Below, one piece after another: positions 34,466 through 48,100 of a stretch of DNA of 64,000 nt (position 1 is its first letter; each line of letters begins with the position of its first letter). The notes under the pieces are model-generated. The model did not search any database and was not told the origin of the DNA. It worked only from the letters and a program-made list of their open reading frames with translations. The position numbers were made by a program, and so were the translations under genes. The DNA is taken from the NCBI RefSeq assembly GCF_000208865.1, contig NC_018390.1, positions 530,777-594,776 of the forward strand. The letters run 5' to 3'. The DNA comes from Neospora caninum Liverpool (taxonomy: Eukaryota; Apicomplexa; Conoidasida; Eucoccidiorida; Sarcocystidae).

Positions 34466-37400
34466 ATGGTGGACCTTCGCTTCCACCTTCTTCCGGAAGG
34501 GTCGCGTGGTCCTCGCATGTCGCGCGCGCCGAGCTCCTTTTTCTTCCTTCTGCTCTTCGCCTTCCTCCACTTCTCTACGGCTTCTTCAGTGATCTTTAGT
34601 CCCCCCGCTCCGCCGACAAAACGCTTTCCACTTCCCTCACGGGCTCTGTTTGTCTCTCCGCGCTCTTCTTTCCGAGAACCCTTCTCTCCTCTTTCTCCTT
34701 CTCTTCCTTCTTTTCTTCCTTCTCCTCCTCTGTCGACTCCTTTTCCTTCCACCTTGTCTTCTCTCGCATCTCTTTCTTCTGCGTCGCTCTCTTCGTTTTC
34801 TCCTCTCCAGAGGCAGGACGAGCGTCTCGGCTTCCTCTGTCCTCGGTTTTTTTCGCGGCGGGCGTCTCTCTTCTGCGTAGGGCCGTCGGCTGTTTGCTCT
34901 ACCGTTTCTTCTTCTCCTCGTCGGAGTTTTCCCCGCCTGTCCTCTGCAGCGTGCGCGTCGCTGTCTTCGCGGAACTCCGTCTTCTCTCCTGAGGCGCCCT
35001 CTGCCTCCTTCCCGCATTTCCTCTTGCCGGCTTCCTCCTCTTCTCTCTCCTCGTCTTCTCTTTCCTCGTCTTGTCTTTCCTCGTCTTCTTCTCTCTCGTC
35101 CTTTTCTCCTTTTCCCTCCTTTTCTCCTTTTCTCTCAGTTTGTTCTTCTCCCTCAGCTCTCCATGGTGCGTCTCGCGGACCTCCGCGTGGTGCACTCGTG
35201 GAGGCTGCAGAAGTTGAAAAAAGGAGGAAAAAATCTGGTGCGCCAGCGTCGCCGCCTGCGGGCGCTACCTTCCACGTCTTGATCACTCCCGCCACGCTGC
35301 CTCCGGAGCATGCGCGAGAGGCGAGGGCGGGCGAGAAGAGAAAAGAAGCGGCAAATCGGAAGAGGAAAAAACACCGAAACTCGCCGAAACGCGGGGAAGA
35401 AGAAAGACAAGAAGAGGGAGAAGACGCGAGAGAAGAGGGAGAAGAAAGGGTAGATCCGAGCGCTCATCGCGTGAGAGAGGCATTGCAGGCGCTTTTGTGG
35501 GAGTCGAGAATCCAAGGCGAATTGACTCTCGACGTGTTTCCGAGCGAAGAAGCGGCCGAGGCCTTTCTCGCGACGCTTCCGTGCAGCGTCCGCGAAAACG
35601 ACGGAGGCGTCGAGCTCGGCGCGAACTGCGAGGAAAGCGAGCGGCAATCGAGAAGAGCGAAAGAAATCGACCAAACAGACCAACCGCGTGGTGACACACC
35701 ATTCAAACACACAGACACTCTCCCCCGCGGAGACAAAACGCAACCGCCCTCTCGCGTCTCTCCTCCATCTGCTCCTTCTTCTCTCTCTTCTTCTCTCTCT
35801 TCTTCTCTCTCTTCTTCTCCCTCTTCTTCTCCCTCTTCTTCTCCCGCTTCTTCTGTCTCTTCTTCTCTCTCTTCCGACGGGGCTCAGCGCTGGCTGTTGC
35901 CGAGGCCGGTTCGGGTGTACATCCACTCGAGCACGCGGGGCTTGGAGGCGACGCAGGTGGTTTCCGACTTTTCGGCGCTTGCCTTTTTGGCGGATTTCGT
36001 GGTGCCGCGCGCGTCAAGAAAAGAGGCTTTCGGCGTAGCGTTGAAGATGCTCGAGCGGGGATTGCGTGAAGCGGCTGGGTCGGGAAGCGCAGAAACTGCG
36101 AACGTTCTTTTGGAAAGTGCGGCGCGGACGCTGCCGCTTCGCGGCGGCTTTCTCGTCTCCGCCATCTTCAGGAAACAAACGGAAGTGTTTCTGCGGGGCC
36201 GCAAAGGCCACGAAGCAGTCAACGCCGCGATTCACGCAGTCGAGGTAACTTTGAACGCAGCGACGAGAGAAAACGCGCGGAAAACGGCGCAAAAAACTCC
36301 GTCCTTCTGCTAGGGAGGAGCGCTCGCCGGGAACGCAGGAGGCGAGGCGTACCAGGAAAGGGAAGAGACAGCGACGGACAGGAGGAGAAGCGACAGAAAG
36401 AAAGAAGCGAAAGAGAAAGTGAAGAACGCTGGGGCGTCTTGCGATAGATGTCTTCATGTAGATGGCTGTTAACGCCTCCCTCTCCACATGTACAAATAGG
36501 CGTGCCGTGAGGGTGTGGAGTATCGGAACAGGACAAGAGAACAGAGGGGAGGCGGCAGTTCTACAACGGATGTTGAACGAACGTGTAGTCTTTTTCGCCT
36601 TCTCGCGTTATGGTTGTCCTCTCGATCTCTGTCTTTTCGAATTCTCTCTTGCGGTGGCAGTCCCCACTCGTTTTTCTGCTTTTCGTTTTCTTTTATGCTC
36701 CTTTTCCACAGGCTGCTCCAGAGTGCGCCGAAGCCTGGGGGGCTCTCGGCGACGCGTACCGATCTCTGCATCGCTTCTGGGAAGCACGGAGTGTCTACGA
36801 AATTGCCTCGCGTCTTTCGCCTTTCGGCAAGCAGAAATATTCTCTCCTCCTCCTCGCCCTCAACCGAGCGCTGGAAGGCGCCGACTCGGACCCGGAATTG
36901 CTGCAGGCGAACCTTCCAACGGCAGAGTGAGATTCGCTGTTCTCTGAGAAAAACGAACTGCGTTTCAAGCACCCGTGCTGCGGAGAAAAACATAAAACCG
37001 GCGAAAGTCGACTGCTCTCTGCAGCGCACTTCACAACCTGCATCTTCCTTTGCTTTCCACCTCTCTTTGCATCTCCAGAGGTCGGCACATATCTATTTTT
37101 ATGGCCAGAAAGGAGAGATTCCACGCTTGTCTTGCTCCTTTTTTTTCCCGTCAGTCGCTTCGCCTGTACTTCCGCGTTCATTCTTCTCAGTCATTTTCTC
37201 GCTCTTCTGCCCAGCCTTTCTTTATCCGTCTCTCTGTATCGCGCGTTCCCTCCATGTCCTTTGCGTTCTTCTCTGCTCTTTGCTCTCCTTTGTTTGCACT
37301 TTTCCAGATCCGCGACGCTGAAAATGCCCACCGGTTTAGCCGTCGGCGCGAACGACCCTTCTCTAGGCGGCTGCTACGTAGCCTACGTTGCCGAAGACAG

Positions 37401-37520
37401 CAAAGCCGAAAAGGCGGGAGTGCGACCAGGTAAAAAGGAAAATGCGAAGGCCTCACAAGAGTGTACCGACGCAGCACACACATAGAGATAAACCCTACAT
37501 ATTCCTCACCTACATATGTA

Positions 37521-37561
<41 letters not shown>

Positions 37562-38223
37562 CCATACGCGTATGACTACATATATGCTTGTGCATATGTG
37601 TCTACCTATAGTTATATATATATATATATATATATATAAAGATATGTGTGTTCATCCAACACAGAGATGGACTGCATATGTATCTAGTTACTGTATACAT
37701 GTGTGCGCCCGATATAGCCGAAGAAAAGGGGCGAGACTGCTTCCCTTTGGAGCAGACGCGCCAAGATGCCACACGTGTGTCAAGGCGTGAGGAGAGAGAG
37801 GAAGGGGACTTCTGCTGGAGAAATTCGAGTGCTGTTCTTTTTTCAGGCATGCAGATTGTGGCGGTTGGGAACGAGGTTTTGCTGGGGAAGCCGCTGGAGG
37901 CGTGTCTGAAGGCTCTGACGTTCCCGCCGCGTCTGTCGCGTTCGGCTCCAGTTCCTTCTCTGCCTTTTCTTTTTTTTCAAGGCTGCATCACAGATTTGTT
38001 TGGGTTTCGCGCGTTCGCCTTTTTGCGGAGCATCGGGCGACTGGAAGAAATCTTCGAAAGTGTGCCGAAGAGCGAAGACATTGTGCGGCAGATGCAGGCT
38101 GGCGAAAAAGAAGACGAGCATTTTGTGTTTGCCAAGGCAAACGTCGGCAAACTCCGAGTCGATCGCGCGTACGGCCGCAATGCAGATTTCGACGACTTCT
38201 TGAGAAGGAAACAGTTGATGTAG
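34466..38223 (+). CDS. signal-peptide TPR and PDZ domain protein, candidate apicoplast
   Basis: Exons 34466-36244, 36712-36926, 37308-37429 and 37847-38223 join in phase; the last may contain one more small intron near 37925-37980. The start could be ATG 34466 or 34517. From the second, the protein begins MSRAPSSFFFLLLFAFLHFS, a good signal peptide, then several hundred Ser/Pro/Arg-rich residues with few acidic ones at first, as in bipartite apicoplast leaders. Conserved parts come late: a helical region (about 35900-36244) running into a TPR, AEAWGALGDAYRSLHRFWEA, then a PDZ-like segment built across two junctions: LAVGANDPSLGGCYVA, KAEKAGVRPGMQIVAVGNEV. Plastid proteins pairing PDZ and TPR exist in plants (for example MET1), but the order there differs and orthology is not claimed. 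Location and partners are inferred. Confidence 0.7.
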
Positions 38224-38529
38224 CGGAGAGAACGGAGAAAAGGGAGAAAGAGAGAAGAGAAACGAAAAAAGAAAGAACTGGAGACGGAGGATCTGCAAGA
38301 ACTCAGTTGAGCAAGGGCGAGGACGAGCAGAACATGGGGAACAGGAAACGGAGGTTCGAAGGGGTACGGGGAGCGGAAGGCGGAAAGACAGGAACGCAAG
38401 TCGAAAGAGGCGACGGCAGATGCGAACGAAGAGCAATCGACTGATGCAAAAAGAACCTGAATGTTTCGCTCCCGGGGCTGTCTCTAACTCGCATTGCTCG
38501 CCCGCCTTCCGTCTACCTTCTATCTCCTA

Positions 38530-38567
<38 letters not shown>

Positions 38568-39087
38568 TGCGTACATGTGATTAGAAGAGAACATATTTGT
38601 GTACATTTTTGTTTTTTCTGTGGTGGTTTCTTGTCAAATGTCGAGGGACCGGGGGACGGGGAGGCGAATGCATCCCGTGCATGTAGACTTGAAGGCAAAG
38701 CCAGCTCGCGCGTATCGATGTGCTGGAATCGACACAGGATACGTTGCTATGCGCACGATGATTCGCATGGATCGAGCAGAGAAAACTGGTCAGACGTGGT
38801 ATTCTTGACTGAGTAGGATGGCCGCGCATCAGCCAAAATGCAGAAGGAATAGGACGCAATCCGCCGGCATGGGTAGCCGCAAGTGCCTGCGTGCCGCATT
38901 TTTCCCGGCGAACCCCTTACTCTTCGCTAGAGCTTCATGCACACACAGAACAGGAAAAAGAAGAAACGCTGCATTTGCGGGGTAAACTGGAGGCTGTGTG
39001 GAGACCCTTCGCATCTTGCGTCTCTCAGTCTCTCGAAGCTTTGACCAGCGCTACGCTCAGTAATAATGGACGCAGTTCTCGAAACCA
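38224..39087. other. intergenic region
   Basis: 3' flank of the TPR-PDZ gene with a purine-rich start and a TA run at about 38531-38565. No coding exon seen. Confidence 0.4.
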
Positions 39088-39160
39088 TTCTAACACAATA
39101 GAACTTGGATCCGGTAAACAAGCTCCTTCAAGATCTAAACCAGTAGTCAGAGTAGCGCAG
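39088..39160 (+). other. second mitochondrial-like block (NUMT)
   Basis: The words TAACACAATAGAACTTGGAT and TTCAAGATCTAAACCAGT recur, with a few substitutions and in the same order, in the insertion ending at 33708. The surrounding DNA is unlike the other copy, so the two look like separate insertions of one mitochondrial segment, perhaps an rRNA fragment. I cannot name the source segment. Confidence 0.55.
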
Positions 39161-41448
39161 GTGCTTTCCGTAGGAAGTCGCGTACATGCCTGTTTTAATC
39201 GAGCCTTGCTGTTGGTCGGGCAGAGTTTGCCGCACGAGTTTCTTTGCCGAGATGACCCGAAACGATGCATTTCTTTGTGGTAAGGCGCCAAAGTGTGTCA
39301 GCGCTGGGTTTCATTGCTGAGAGGCGGGTACACGCTGTCGAACGGCAAGACGGACGTGCCTCGACCTCCTGGCGATCGCGAGGAAAGCAGAGTACAGGAG
39401 GCTACGATGTCTGTGGTGTTTCAGGTATCTGCTGAGGTCCTGGCATCTGACTCGTGTGCTGCTGTGTTGGGGGTGTGCGGCATCGCGAAAGGCGGTACGG
39501 CGCTGCCGGTGGCGTCTTCGTGCGACCAGAGCCGTCGGTGTTTCCGCCTTTCCAGGAGAATCGCAACTGCCGACACTAACTCGTGAAGACGTGCCAGATG
39601 AAGCGCGAAAAACCCGGTTTTGTGTCCCGATGGACCTGGACAAGAGGCCAGCGTCGGGGAGTTCGTCGCCTGCGCTTCGGGTGTATGTACACCGCGAAGG
39701 CACCGCGGCCGAGCACTGAACTCTCAGACGCCGTTTCTTCAGATACTCGCGGGTTTCCCCAACTCTGCCTTTCCGAGCTGTTGGAAAGAGTGGAACTAGG
39801 GAAACCGCTCTCCTCTCCCCAAAAGAGAAAGCAGAACGCGGGTTTCTCCGCAGAGAGACTAGCAAAAGTGGCGAGGTGACCTCCGCGGTGCGGCGGAGAG
39901 AAGTCTCAGAGGAGGAGGGGAACCCCGGGCACGCAGCCCTCCTTCGCGCGCATTTTTGCATGTGGAGGGAACAGAAAAAGCGAGTCTTCTTCCCGGGTGT
40001 GTCGCTGTCCGCCTTCTTCTTTTCTTCCTCGCGGTGCGATTTCTCTCTTCGTGTTCGGCGTTTTACGGCCTTTCTGGTTTTCCCTTCCCTCCGTTTTCGC
40101 TCGCCACCAAGTGCGCCATGCTGCGCTTCAGGTGTACAGACACCCAAAAAGACTGACACAGGCCGGAGAGTCCACGGTCCAGGACAAAGAAGGCTTTCCG
40201 TCTGCTTCCTTCGTTTTGTCTTTTTGCCTCCTTCGCGAGACCACTGGAGTGAAGCGCCTTCTCTACGCCTTGGCAGCCTCCTGTCCATCTTCCGTTCCCT
40301 GTCTTCTTGCGCCGCAAAAGCGCCGTGTTCTGGTCCTTGCTGGCTCTCGGAAAGAGGGCTGTCTCCGACTCTGTTTTGTTTCGTCTCGTCTTCAGGTTTC
40401 CCGCTCTTCTGAATGCATCTTGTAGAGTCTTCCCTTTCCACTTTTCCCTCCCTTTTCTGCGGTTCCTATTCAAATCGTTTCCCGTGTGTAAATCGCCCAA
40501 TACGTCGGCCGTACATGCATGTGCATCGTCGCGCGCCCGTGTGTAGATTGGCTTGTGCCGCACCGGACGCCCCTGGAAGTTGAGGCGCCGTTTCCCCTTT
40601 CCCCCATTTTGCTTTGCGCAGCCTTCTGCGATTTTCTCCGCGCAAGTGTACCCGCTTCTACGAGGGGCGACGGCCAGCAGAAAACACCAGTGCTGTTTCA
40701 CTGACTGAAGTAAAACTTCCGTCGCGCCGTCCTCCGAACTACTCTCTCAGACCTCCAGTTTCCCTTCTCTCCTTTCTGCTGTCAAATTCTACATGTGTTT
40801 CAAAAGCTCCGTATATAAATATTTGTATTTCTATGCATACACATGTGCGTGTGTTTGACTTCTGAAAGATTTTCGCCTCCTCTGCGGTCGCGATTCTTCT
40901 CGCCACGCCGTGTTCGCGTGTTCTTTGGCGACAGTTTCTCTGCTCCCTTCTCCTGTTTTCCCCCTCTTTCAACTGCGTCTCGCCGCCTTTCTCCTTCGTC
41001 ACAGCTCGAGCTGAGATAACCTCGCCCTTCCTGTCCTCCGGCCTCTTCCGAGGAAGCATCCGCGCGCCTCTCGACGACGCCACAACACGAAGACACCGCC
41101 GCCTAGTCTCCGCAGCTTTGTTTCAGTCAAAACGTCCAAACCGTGCTTCCCTTCTCTCCACGATCACCCCTCTACGGTTCCTCTGTCTCGCGTGTCGCTC
41201 TTCGTTGTCGCCTTCCATCTGCCGTTCCTCGCGCCCATCATTCTCTTCGGTCTCCCTCGTCGGAGAAGCCGCCTGCCTCTCTTTTGGCTGGCACGCGTGT
41301 CGCTGCGGAGGCAGAGAAAGGAGAAGAGAGGAATCTCGGAGAGCAGCGAAGAGGCCTCAGGGCTGCAAGAGGCCGAGGACGTGGAAGAAAAAGCAGGCGG
41401 CTGAGCAGAGAGACTCGAAGACTCAAAGACGAGACAACGCACAGCGCG
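39161..41448. other. intergenic region upstream of beta-COP
   Basis: Likely promoter and 5' UTR of beta-COP. A 376-codon open frame runs on the minus strand at 39311-40441, but it begins with GTG, is Arg/Ser/Lys-rich and resembles nothing I know, so it is not called as a gene. Confidence 0.4.
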
Positions 41449-42140
41449 ATGGAGCTGGAGCGAAACTGCACGCTGTACATTTACAGCAGTCGAGGGGACC
41501 CTCCCTCGACTGCGGAGTTGCAGAAAAAGATCGAAAGCCCCAACGAGGCGACAAAGGCGGAGGGCATGCAAGATCTCATCGTCGGTAAGGCGCCGGGAAG
41601 GGGGGAAAGGCGGAGGCAACCAGACAGGCCCTCCAGAAAAAAACCTGCCAAGAAAGAGAAAGGCAGAAAGGCGAGGGCCGTCGGAGGCAGAAGAAGGAAG
41701 AGACGGGCGAGAAGAGAAGTGGAAGGAAGAAGGAGAAGCGTGGAAAAAGCAGGAGGGGGAGAAGGAAGTTTAGTTCTTTCCTTCGCATCGTCCGGGCGTC
41801 CGCTCTCGCCTATCACGTGTGCCCGACTCTGTCCGCTTTGTCTCGACAGGCATGACGCAGGGGGAGGCGTACACTCGGCTGCTGATGACGGTTATTCGCT
41901 ACGCGATGCCCAGCAAGGACAAGCAGGTCAAAAAACTCACGCAACTCTATCTCGAGATCGTCGGCAAATGCAGGCCGGATGGATCCCTCAAAGAGGAAAT
42001 GATTCTCGTCTGGTGAGTCTCCAAGAAACGCGCATTCGTCTGTGTCTCACAGATCTATAAACCTACCTGTCGCGATCAAAAAATAGACACTCTCCTCTCT
42101 TTACAAAGATTTACACATGCAGATAAAGGCATTATATATC

Positions 42141-42172
<32 letters not shown>

Positions 42173-45100
42173 TATGTGTGTGGATGTGTATCTTATGTTT
42201 TGCCGGTGAGCCGTGTATGTTTTCAAATACATATTTGCCTATGTATCTACGTGTATCTCGAGGTTTTGTCTCTTTTTCTGGAGTCGGTCCTTTGTTGGAA
42301 GTGGTGTGTGGGGAGGTGGTCGGGGTGCCTGCACACGCCCATGTGTGAGGGTAGCCGAGCAGGATTCCTTTTTTCGCTGTTCTCTGTTTCCTCCCGTCTT
42401 TCAGCAACGCGCTGAGAAACGATCTGATGTCTCCGAATGAGTACGTCCGGGGTTCGACGTTGCGCCTGCTGTCGAAGATTCGGCAGTTCAAAGTTCTGGA
42501 GCCTCTCATTGAGGCGATGCTCCAAAATCTGGTGAGTCTCGAGATCTCGCGGGAACGCGAAATTGCGAGGACAGGTGGAGTGCGCGGCAAGTTTCAGCGT
42601 ATGGGCGAAGAATGTCCACGCATGAGCGGTGCGTGCATTTTCCGTCGGTGCGCCCAAAAACGCGTGTAGTACGTCAAATTACAGAGCGAAACATTCCAAA
42701 CTATACAGGTGATCGCGTCTACCCTGCTCTCGTCTTTTCTCACTTGAGGCGGACAGATGTCTCTGCGGAGCGGACACAACTGGGCAAGTGGAAACCTGTA
42801 GTTTTCCGGTGCTTTGCGAGAAAAAACGCGTGTGACGTCGATCGCTGCTTTTGCGCGTTTCGCGTCAGACCCATCGCCACAGCTACGTCCGCCGTAACGC
42901 CGTTATGTGCGTTTACTCGATCGTCAAGAATTTCGGACTTGATGCAATCCCCGCAGCCATCGATCAGGTGGAGCAACTGCTTCTCACGGTGAGCCTTTTC
43001 TTTCCCTTCCTTCTCTTTTTCTCTTTCTTTCCTTCTTCGTTCCCTTCTCTTCCTTTCCTTCTTCGTTCCCTTCTCTTCCTTTCCTTCTTCGTTCCCTTCT
43101 CGTCCTTTCCTTCTCTTCTCTTCCTTTTTTTCTTCGTTCCCTTCTCTTCCTTTTTTTCTTCGTTCCCTTCTCGTCCTTTCCTTCTCTTCTCTTCCTTTTT
43201 TTCTTCGTTCCCTTCTCTTCCTTTTTTTCTTCGTTCCCTTCTCTTCCTTTCCTTCTTCGTTCCCTTCTCGTCCTTTCCTTCTCTTCCTTTTCTTCTCGCA
43301 AGTCGGTAGCGTGCATGCACTGCGTGAACTCTCTTTTTTCAGGAAAGCGACTTGACGACGAAACGAAACGCCTTCCTCGTGCTGGTGCACTGCGCCAGCA
43401 AGCGCGCAATTCAATTCATTCTTCAGCAGCGGTCTGAAGACGGGACAGGCGGCCTCGGCTTCCTCCTCAGCTCTGGAGATCTCTTCCAGTTGGCGCTTCT
43501 TGAACTCCTCAGAAAAGTCTGCCGACAGAAACAGCAACAAAAAGTAAACACTGCATGAGCCTAAGCTGTGTGAATGGGGTGTACGTACACTCCAAAGGCG
43601 CTTCATGTGGGCGCCAAGTTGTGCCTAAAAATAACCCTTCTTTCTCTCGCTCTTTCGTATCTTCTCTCTCTCCGTTGGCGCGTGTGCACCGAGCTCGAGA
43701 CCGTATGTTTCCGTGCGTAGATACCCTCTTGTTCGGAAAGGACGTCTCGTTGTTTCCTCTGCATGCGTGTCCAGCATCGGCGACTCCAGGATCTCTGACC
43801 ACCAGCGAATGTGCCCACAGGCCGCAGCGCCTGTGTATATCTCTGTGCGTGCATTTGCGCACTGTCGTTCTACACTTCTCTGTCGTGTTTCACCGCACGG
43901 AGTCGCCTGTGAGCGTACCTCCATGTTTCTATGTGTGCACATACATTTTGTACATATATATACGTATAATATGCGTATATACTTCAATGTTTTGTTCTGC
44001 ATCTGTATGCTCACGTGCACTCAGTATGTACTTGTATACACAGGTATGGGTATGTGTCTGTGGATAGGGAGATGTTTTTATATCTCTATCGAGACGGGGC
44101 TGCTTCCCAGATGTGTGCATGCGCCGTTTCGTTTCAGGCGGGTCTTCTGCGGCTGATTATTTCGATTCTTCCGAGTGCGCTGCCGTCTGTGGCGTACGAA
44201 GGCGCGTGTTCTCTCTTGGCGCTCTCGCGGTCGCCTGTCTCGCTGAAGGCGGCTGCTAGCGCCTTCTCCTCGCTCCTGTGCGGGAACAGCGACAACAACG
44301 TGAAACTGATTGTTTTGGATCGACTGCAAGAATGTGTCCAGCGGGCGACACGGAGAACGATGGAAGAATTCGTCATCGATCTCCTGAGAGGTACAGAGCC
44401 GCTCGCAGCTCTCCAGTCCCGAGGGGCCAAGCAAAAGATGTCCCGCGTCCTCGGGGGGATCTCTCACACCCCAACCACTCGCACATCTCTGCACACGCGC
44501 ACACAGGCACGTATATATATCTATATATATATAGATAGATATTTGTATATTTGTATATTTGTATGTAGGGATAGCTGTATCTCTACGCGCGCACTCTCGT
44601 GTAGAAATATCCACGACGACACGCATTGCTAGGGTTGTTGGGTGTGGGCAAGTTTGCGTCACTGTGTGGTGATTTTTGGAGAGGTGGAACGGCGAGCGCG
44701 CCGGCGTCGTTTGTGTGTTTGGTAAAAAGCGTCGACTTCGGTCTCTGCAAAAGGTCGGTTTTCGCGTGGGTGGTTCGCAGGTTTGCAAACGCCGTCGTTG
44801 GAAGTCCGGCGAAAGACTCTGGACCTCGTTTTGCAGATTGTGGGCAGAAACTCGATTGAGCAACTCGTGAATGTGTTGAAGCGCGAATTGCTCCGAACAG
44901 CGGAGCCCGAGCAGCTGACTGTCCCCAAGACGATGGAGTATCGGAGACTCCTCATCAAAGCAGTGGTGAGCCAGCAGAGGTTCGATCGGCAAGGTGTTCT
45001 CGGGCGTTTCGCGTCGCGCTCTGTGCTCGGACCTCGAGGGGGCGTCTCCAAAAGAGCTTCTGTCTCGCTTTGCCAGACTCGAAGAAGGAATGCGCAACAG

Positions 45101-48100
45101 TCCGGCGAGAGAAAAGGAAGCATCTGTACGAGTCTTCTCGTTCCGTGTCTTTTGGTGTTTCTGGATCTTCTCGGGTGTTTCGGCGTCTTTCCTTTTTTGC
45201 TCAGCACTCGTGTTGCAACCGCTTCCCTGACGCGGCGGCGTCGGTGGTGAACGTTTTGATCGATTTCTTGAGCGACGTAGACGTCACAACTGCCACAGAG
45301 GTAGCTGTGGTCATTCGCGAACTCGTCGCGACTTGCGCAGATCTTCGCTCACGCATCATCTCGCGCGTCGTCGACGCCTTCCCCGACCTCGCGCACCCGA
45401 GGTAAAAAGGCCTGGTGCAGAAACGAGGCACGGAAGGCGAAATGTGGGACCCCGCGAAGGGCCTTTTCTCTGCGTTGGGACGGGGGCGCGGGGGCCGTCT
45501 TCGCTTTGGAGCCGCGCGCGTTTCTTTCCGGGAAAGAACCGCGCGTTTTTTGTCAAGTTTTTGTCTTGCCGCCTTCACAGAGTCCTGCGTGTGTCGCTGT
45601 GGATCCTCGGCGAGTACTGTGAAGACTCGGAACTTCTCGACGCCTTCCTCACTGCCGTCTACACCGCGTGCGCGCCGCTCCCCTTCACGTCAGGTGGGGG
45701 ACCGGAGAAGAAGGGGACAAGAAGAGCAGTCACAAAGAGTGGAGAACAAAGACGCGCTGTTTGTAGGCAGAGGGGAAGTGAGAAAAGAGACATGGAAAGA
45801 CGCAAAATAGGACCATCCGCCCCTTTCAGCGGAGAGTTTTCGGCTGGGAAGAAGAGAAGAGAACGCGGCGTCGCTCCTCTCTTGTGGGGAAAGAGCGAGC
45901 ATGCAGCGTGGAGCGGCGGTCAGGTGCGGGAAGGAGAGAACGGAGAGAGACGCAAGCGACAAGAACGCTTGTGCGTTTTTCATCCGCCTTGGAAGGTTTC
46001 TTTCTGGAGCAAGGTGAAAACCAGGAAAACAGCTTCTGTGTGTCTCCTCGCAGGCGAGACGCCGGGCGCCGAAGGCGAGCATCGCAGTGGAGGTTCGCAA
46101 CCGAAACTGAAACTGACCACGCGAACTGTCGTGCTCGAAGATGGGACTTACGGCACTGAGGACGTCTACGAAACTGTAAACGACAAAGGAGAGAGCTCGG
46201 TCAAAGCGGGTGAGGCACGTCAAAGCGAGACAAGGAACTGCAAAGGAACAGAGAAGAGAACGCAAGAAACAGAGAAAAAGAGATGACGAGAAAAGGAGAG
46301 GACGACAGAGACAAGCTGGGTGTGAGGTTGTGTGCTTGCTGTTCAGGAAAGTCAGCTCTGCGGAAGTTCATTCTTGGTGGAGATTTCCTGCTCGCGTCGA
46401 CGGTGGCTGTGACGTGCACGAAACTGATTCTCAAGACGAGCGACGAAGTGCATGCGCAGCTGGTGGAGGAATTCGAGAGACACCGCGAAGCAGTTCTTCG
46501 GAAGAAGGCCGAGACGCACGCCAATCAGCCAAACGGCGACGCGCCGTGTCTCTGCGATGGCGAGCAGCGAGACCAGGCAGACGAACGCGGCGAGGACAGA
46601 GCCATGCCCGTCAAACTCCGAGCTTCCACGTACGCGAGAGAAGGGAAAAACGAGGCATGGCGAGAGCGGCGGAAGAGAGGAATAGCCCGGACGAAGAAGG
46701 GACGGAGGGAAGGCAGAGACATGAGATTTCGCGAGGGGATGAATGCACGGGTTAGGCGTAGGGCGGAGCACGCGTAGTGATGGGACAGGGGGGAAGATAG
46801 CGAGAGAGAGAAGGGGGCGGCTTTCTCGCGGAATTCCTCCGTCTCCACAGCCAGGCTAGGCTGCGGCTGGAAGAGGAGACTCTTTTCGGTTTTGATCCGG
46901 AATTGGGTTGTTCGCAGGGAACAGAAGACTCGGGTTCTGTACCTCGTGGCGTGTCTGCTCAAGTTCCTCCGCCACTCTTCGTCAGGTGCGGGAGCGCACT
47001 CCGACGCGGCAATTCGCGTTGGCCAGAGTCTCCGTGCTCTCTGCGGGCTGATGGTGAGTTTCTCTTTCCGCACCCGGCTCTTCGCCTTTCTCCCTCTCGT
47101 GTGTACGGTCACGTAGCTTTTGTGTGGGGCAAGGAATTCATCAGCGTCTTCTGTCCAGTACCCGACTCACATTCGGTTCCCTGTTCTTCCTTTTCTTCCG
47201 TTTGTTCTTCCACTTCTCTTTCTTGTGTGCCCTCTTCTTCCTCTTGTTCTCCCTCTTGCTCACTGTCTCTTTCCCGCTCTTTTCCTCTCTCGTCGTCTTC
47301 CTCGTGTTTTCTCTCTGCTGGTCTGAGGAAGGGACTGGTGTGTCTCTTCTTCTGGGCGGCTGTGCCTGTCTTTCGTGTCGTCTTCGTCCGCCTCGGCGCA
47401 GGCTGCGCGCGAATGTCGTGACGCCTCGGGAAACCAAGTGATCTATATAGTATAACGGGGCATTAGATCGAACCTGCGATAGATAAATATATCTCGGGTG
47501 ATGTATATTAGCGGTTCCCGTGTCTCCTTGGCGCGTCGCCTTCTTTTCAGACCGGCGTCGAGAAAGAGAAGGCCTTTGTGCGGCACTGGATCCACAACGG
47601 AAGATTTGCCCTCGAGCACGTCCTGGCGCTAGGCCCGCAGAGCGACGATCCATTCACGTGGAGTCTCCTCAAAGACGCTGGAGAAGACGAGCAGGTCGGC
47701 TATGCATGCAGTCTCAACGCTTGCGCGTCTCGGGAGCCCCTGGGCTGCGAACTGCGTCTGTGAAAAAAACATAGAGAAAGAGGCGCCCACAGCGCCAGCT
47801 TCGTTCTTCTCCGTTTTCTCGAGTGTCCGTCGCTGTCCTCTCTCTTTGTGAGTCGCAGTGCACCCTTGCACAGAGGGTTTCTGTCGAGGCAGGCGTGTGT
47901 CGACAGATCCTCCCGCACCCGGAGAGATGCAAGCACACATGAACCCTGGGTGGAGGCGAAGGGCCGTTGGGCACCGAAACACGTGGAAGTGCGGTGCGTG
48001 CGCTGTGCGCTTCCCTTCAGGCAGTGTCGGCGCCTGACGACCTCGCGTTCTTCCGGCAACTGCGCCCAGACCGCCAATCTCTTCTCCTGGCGTCGGACGG

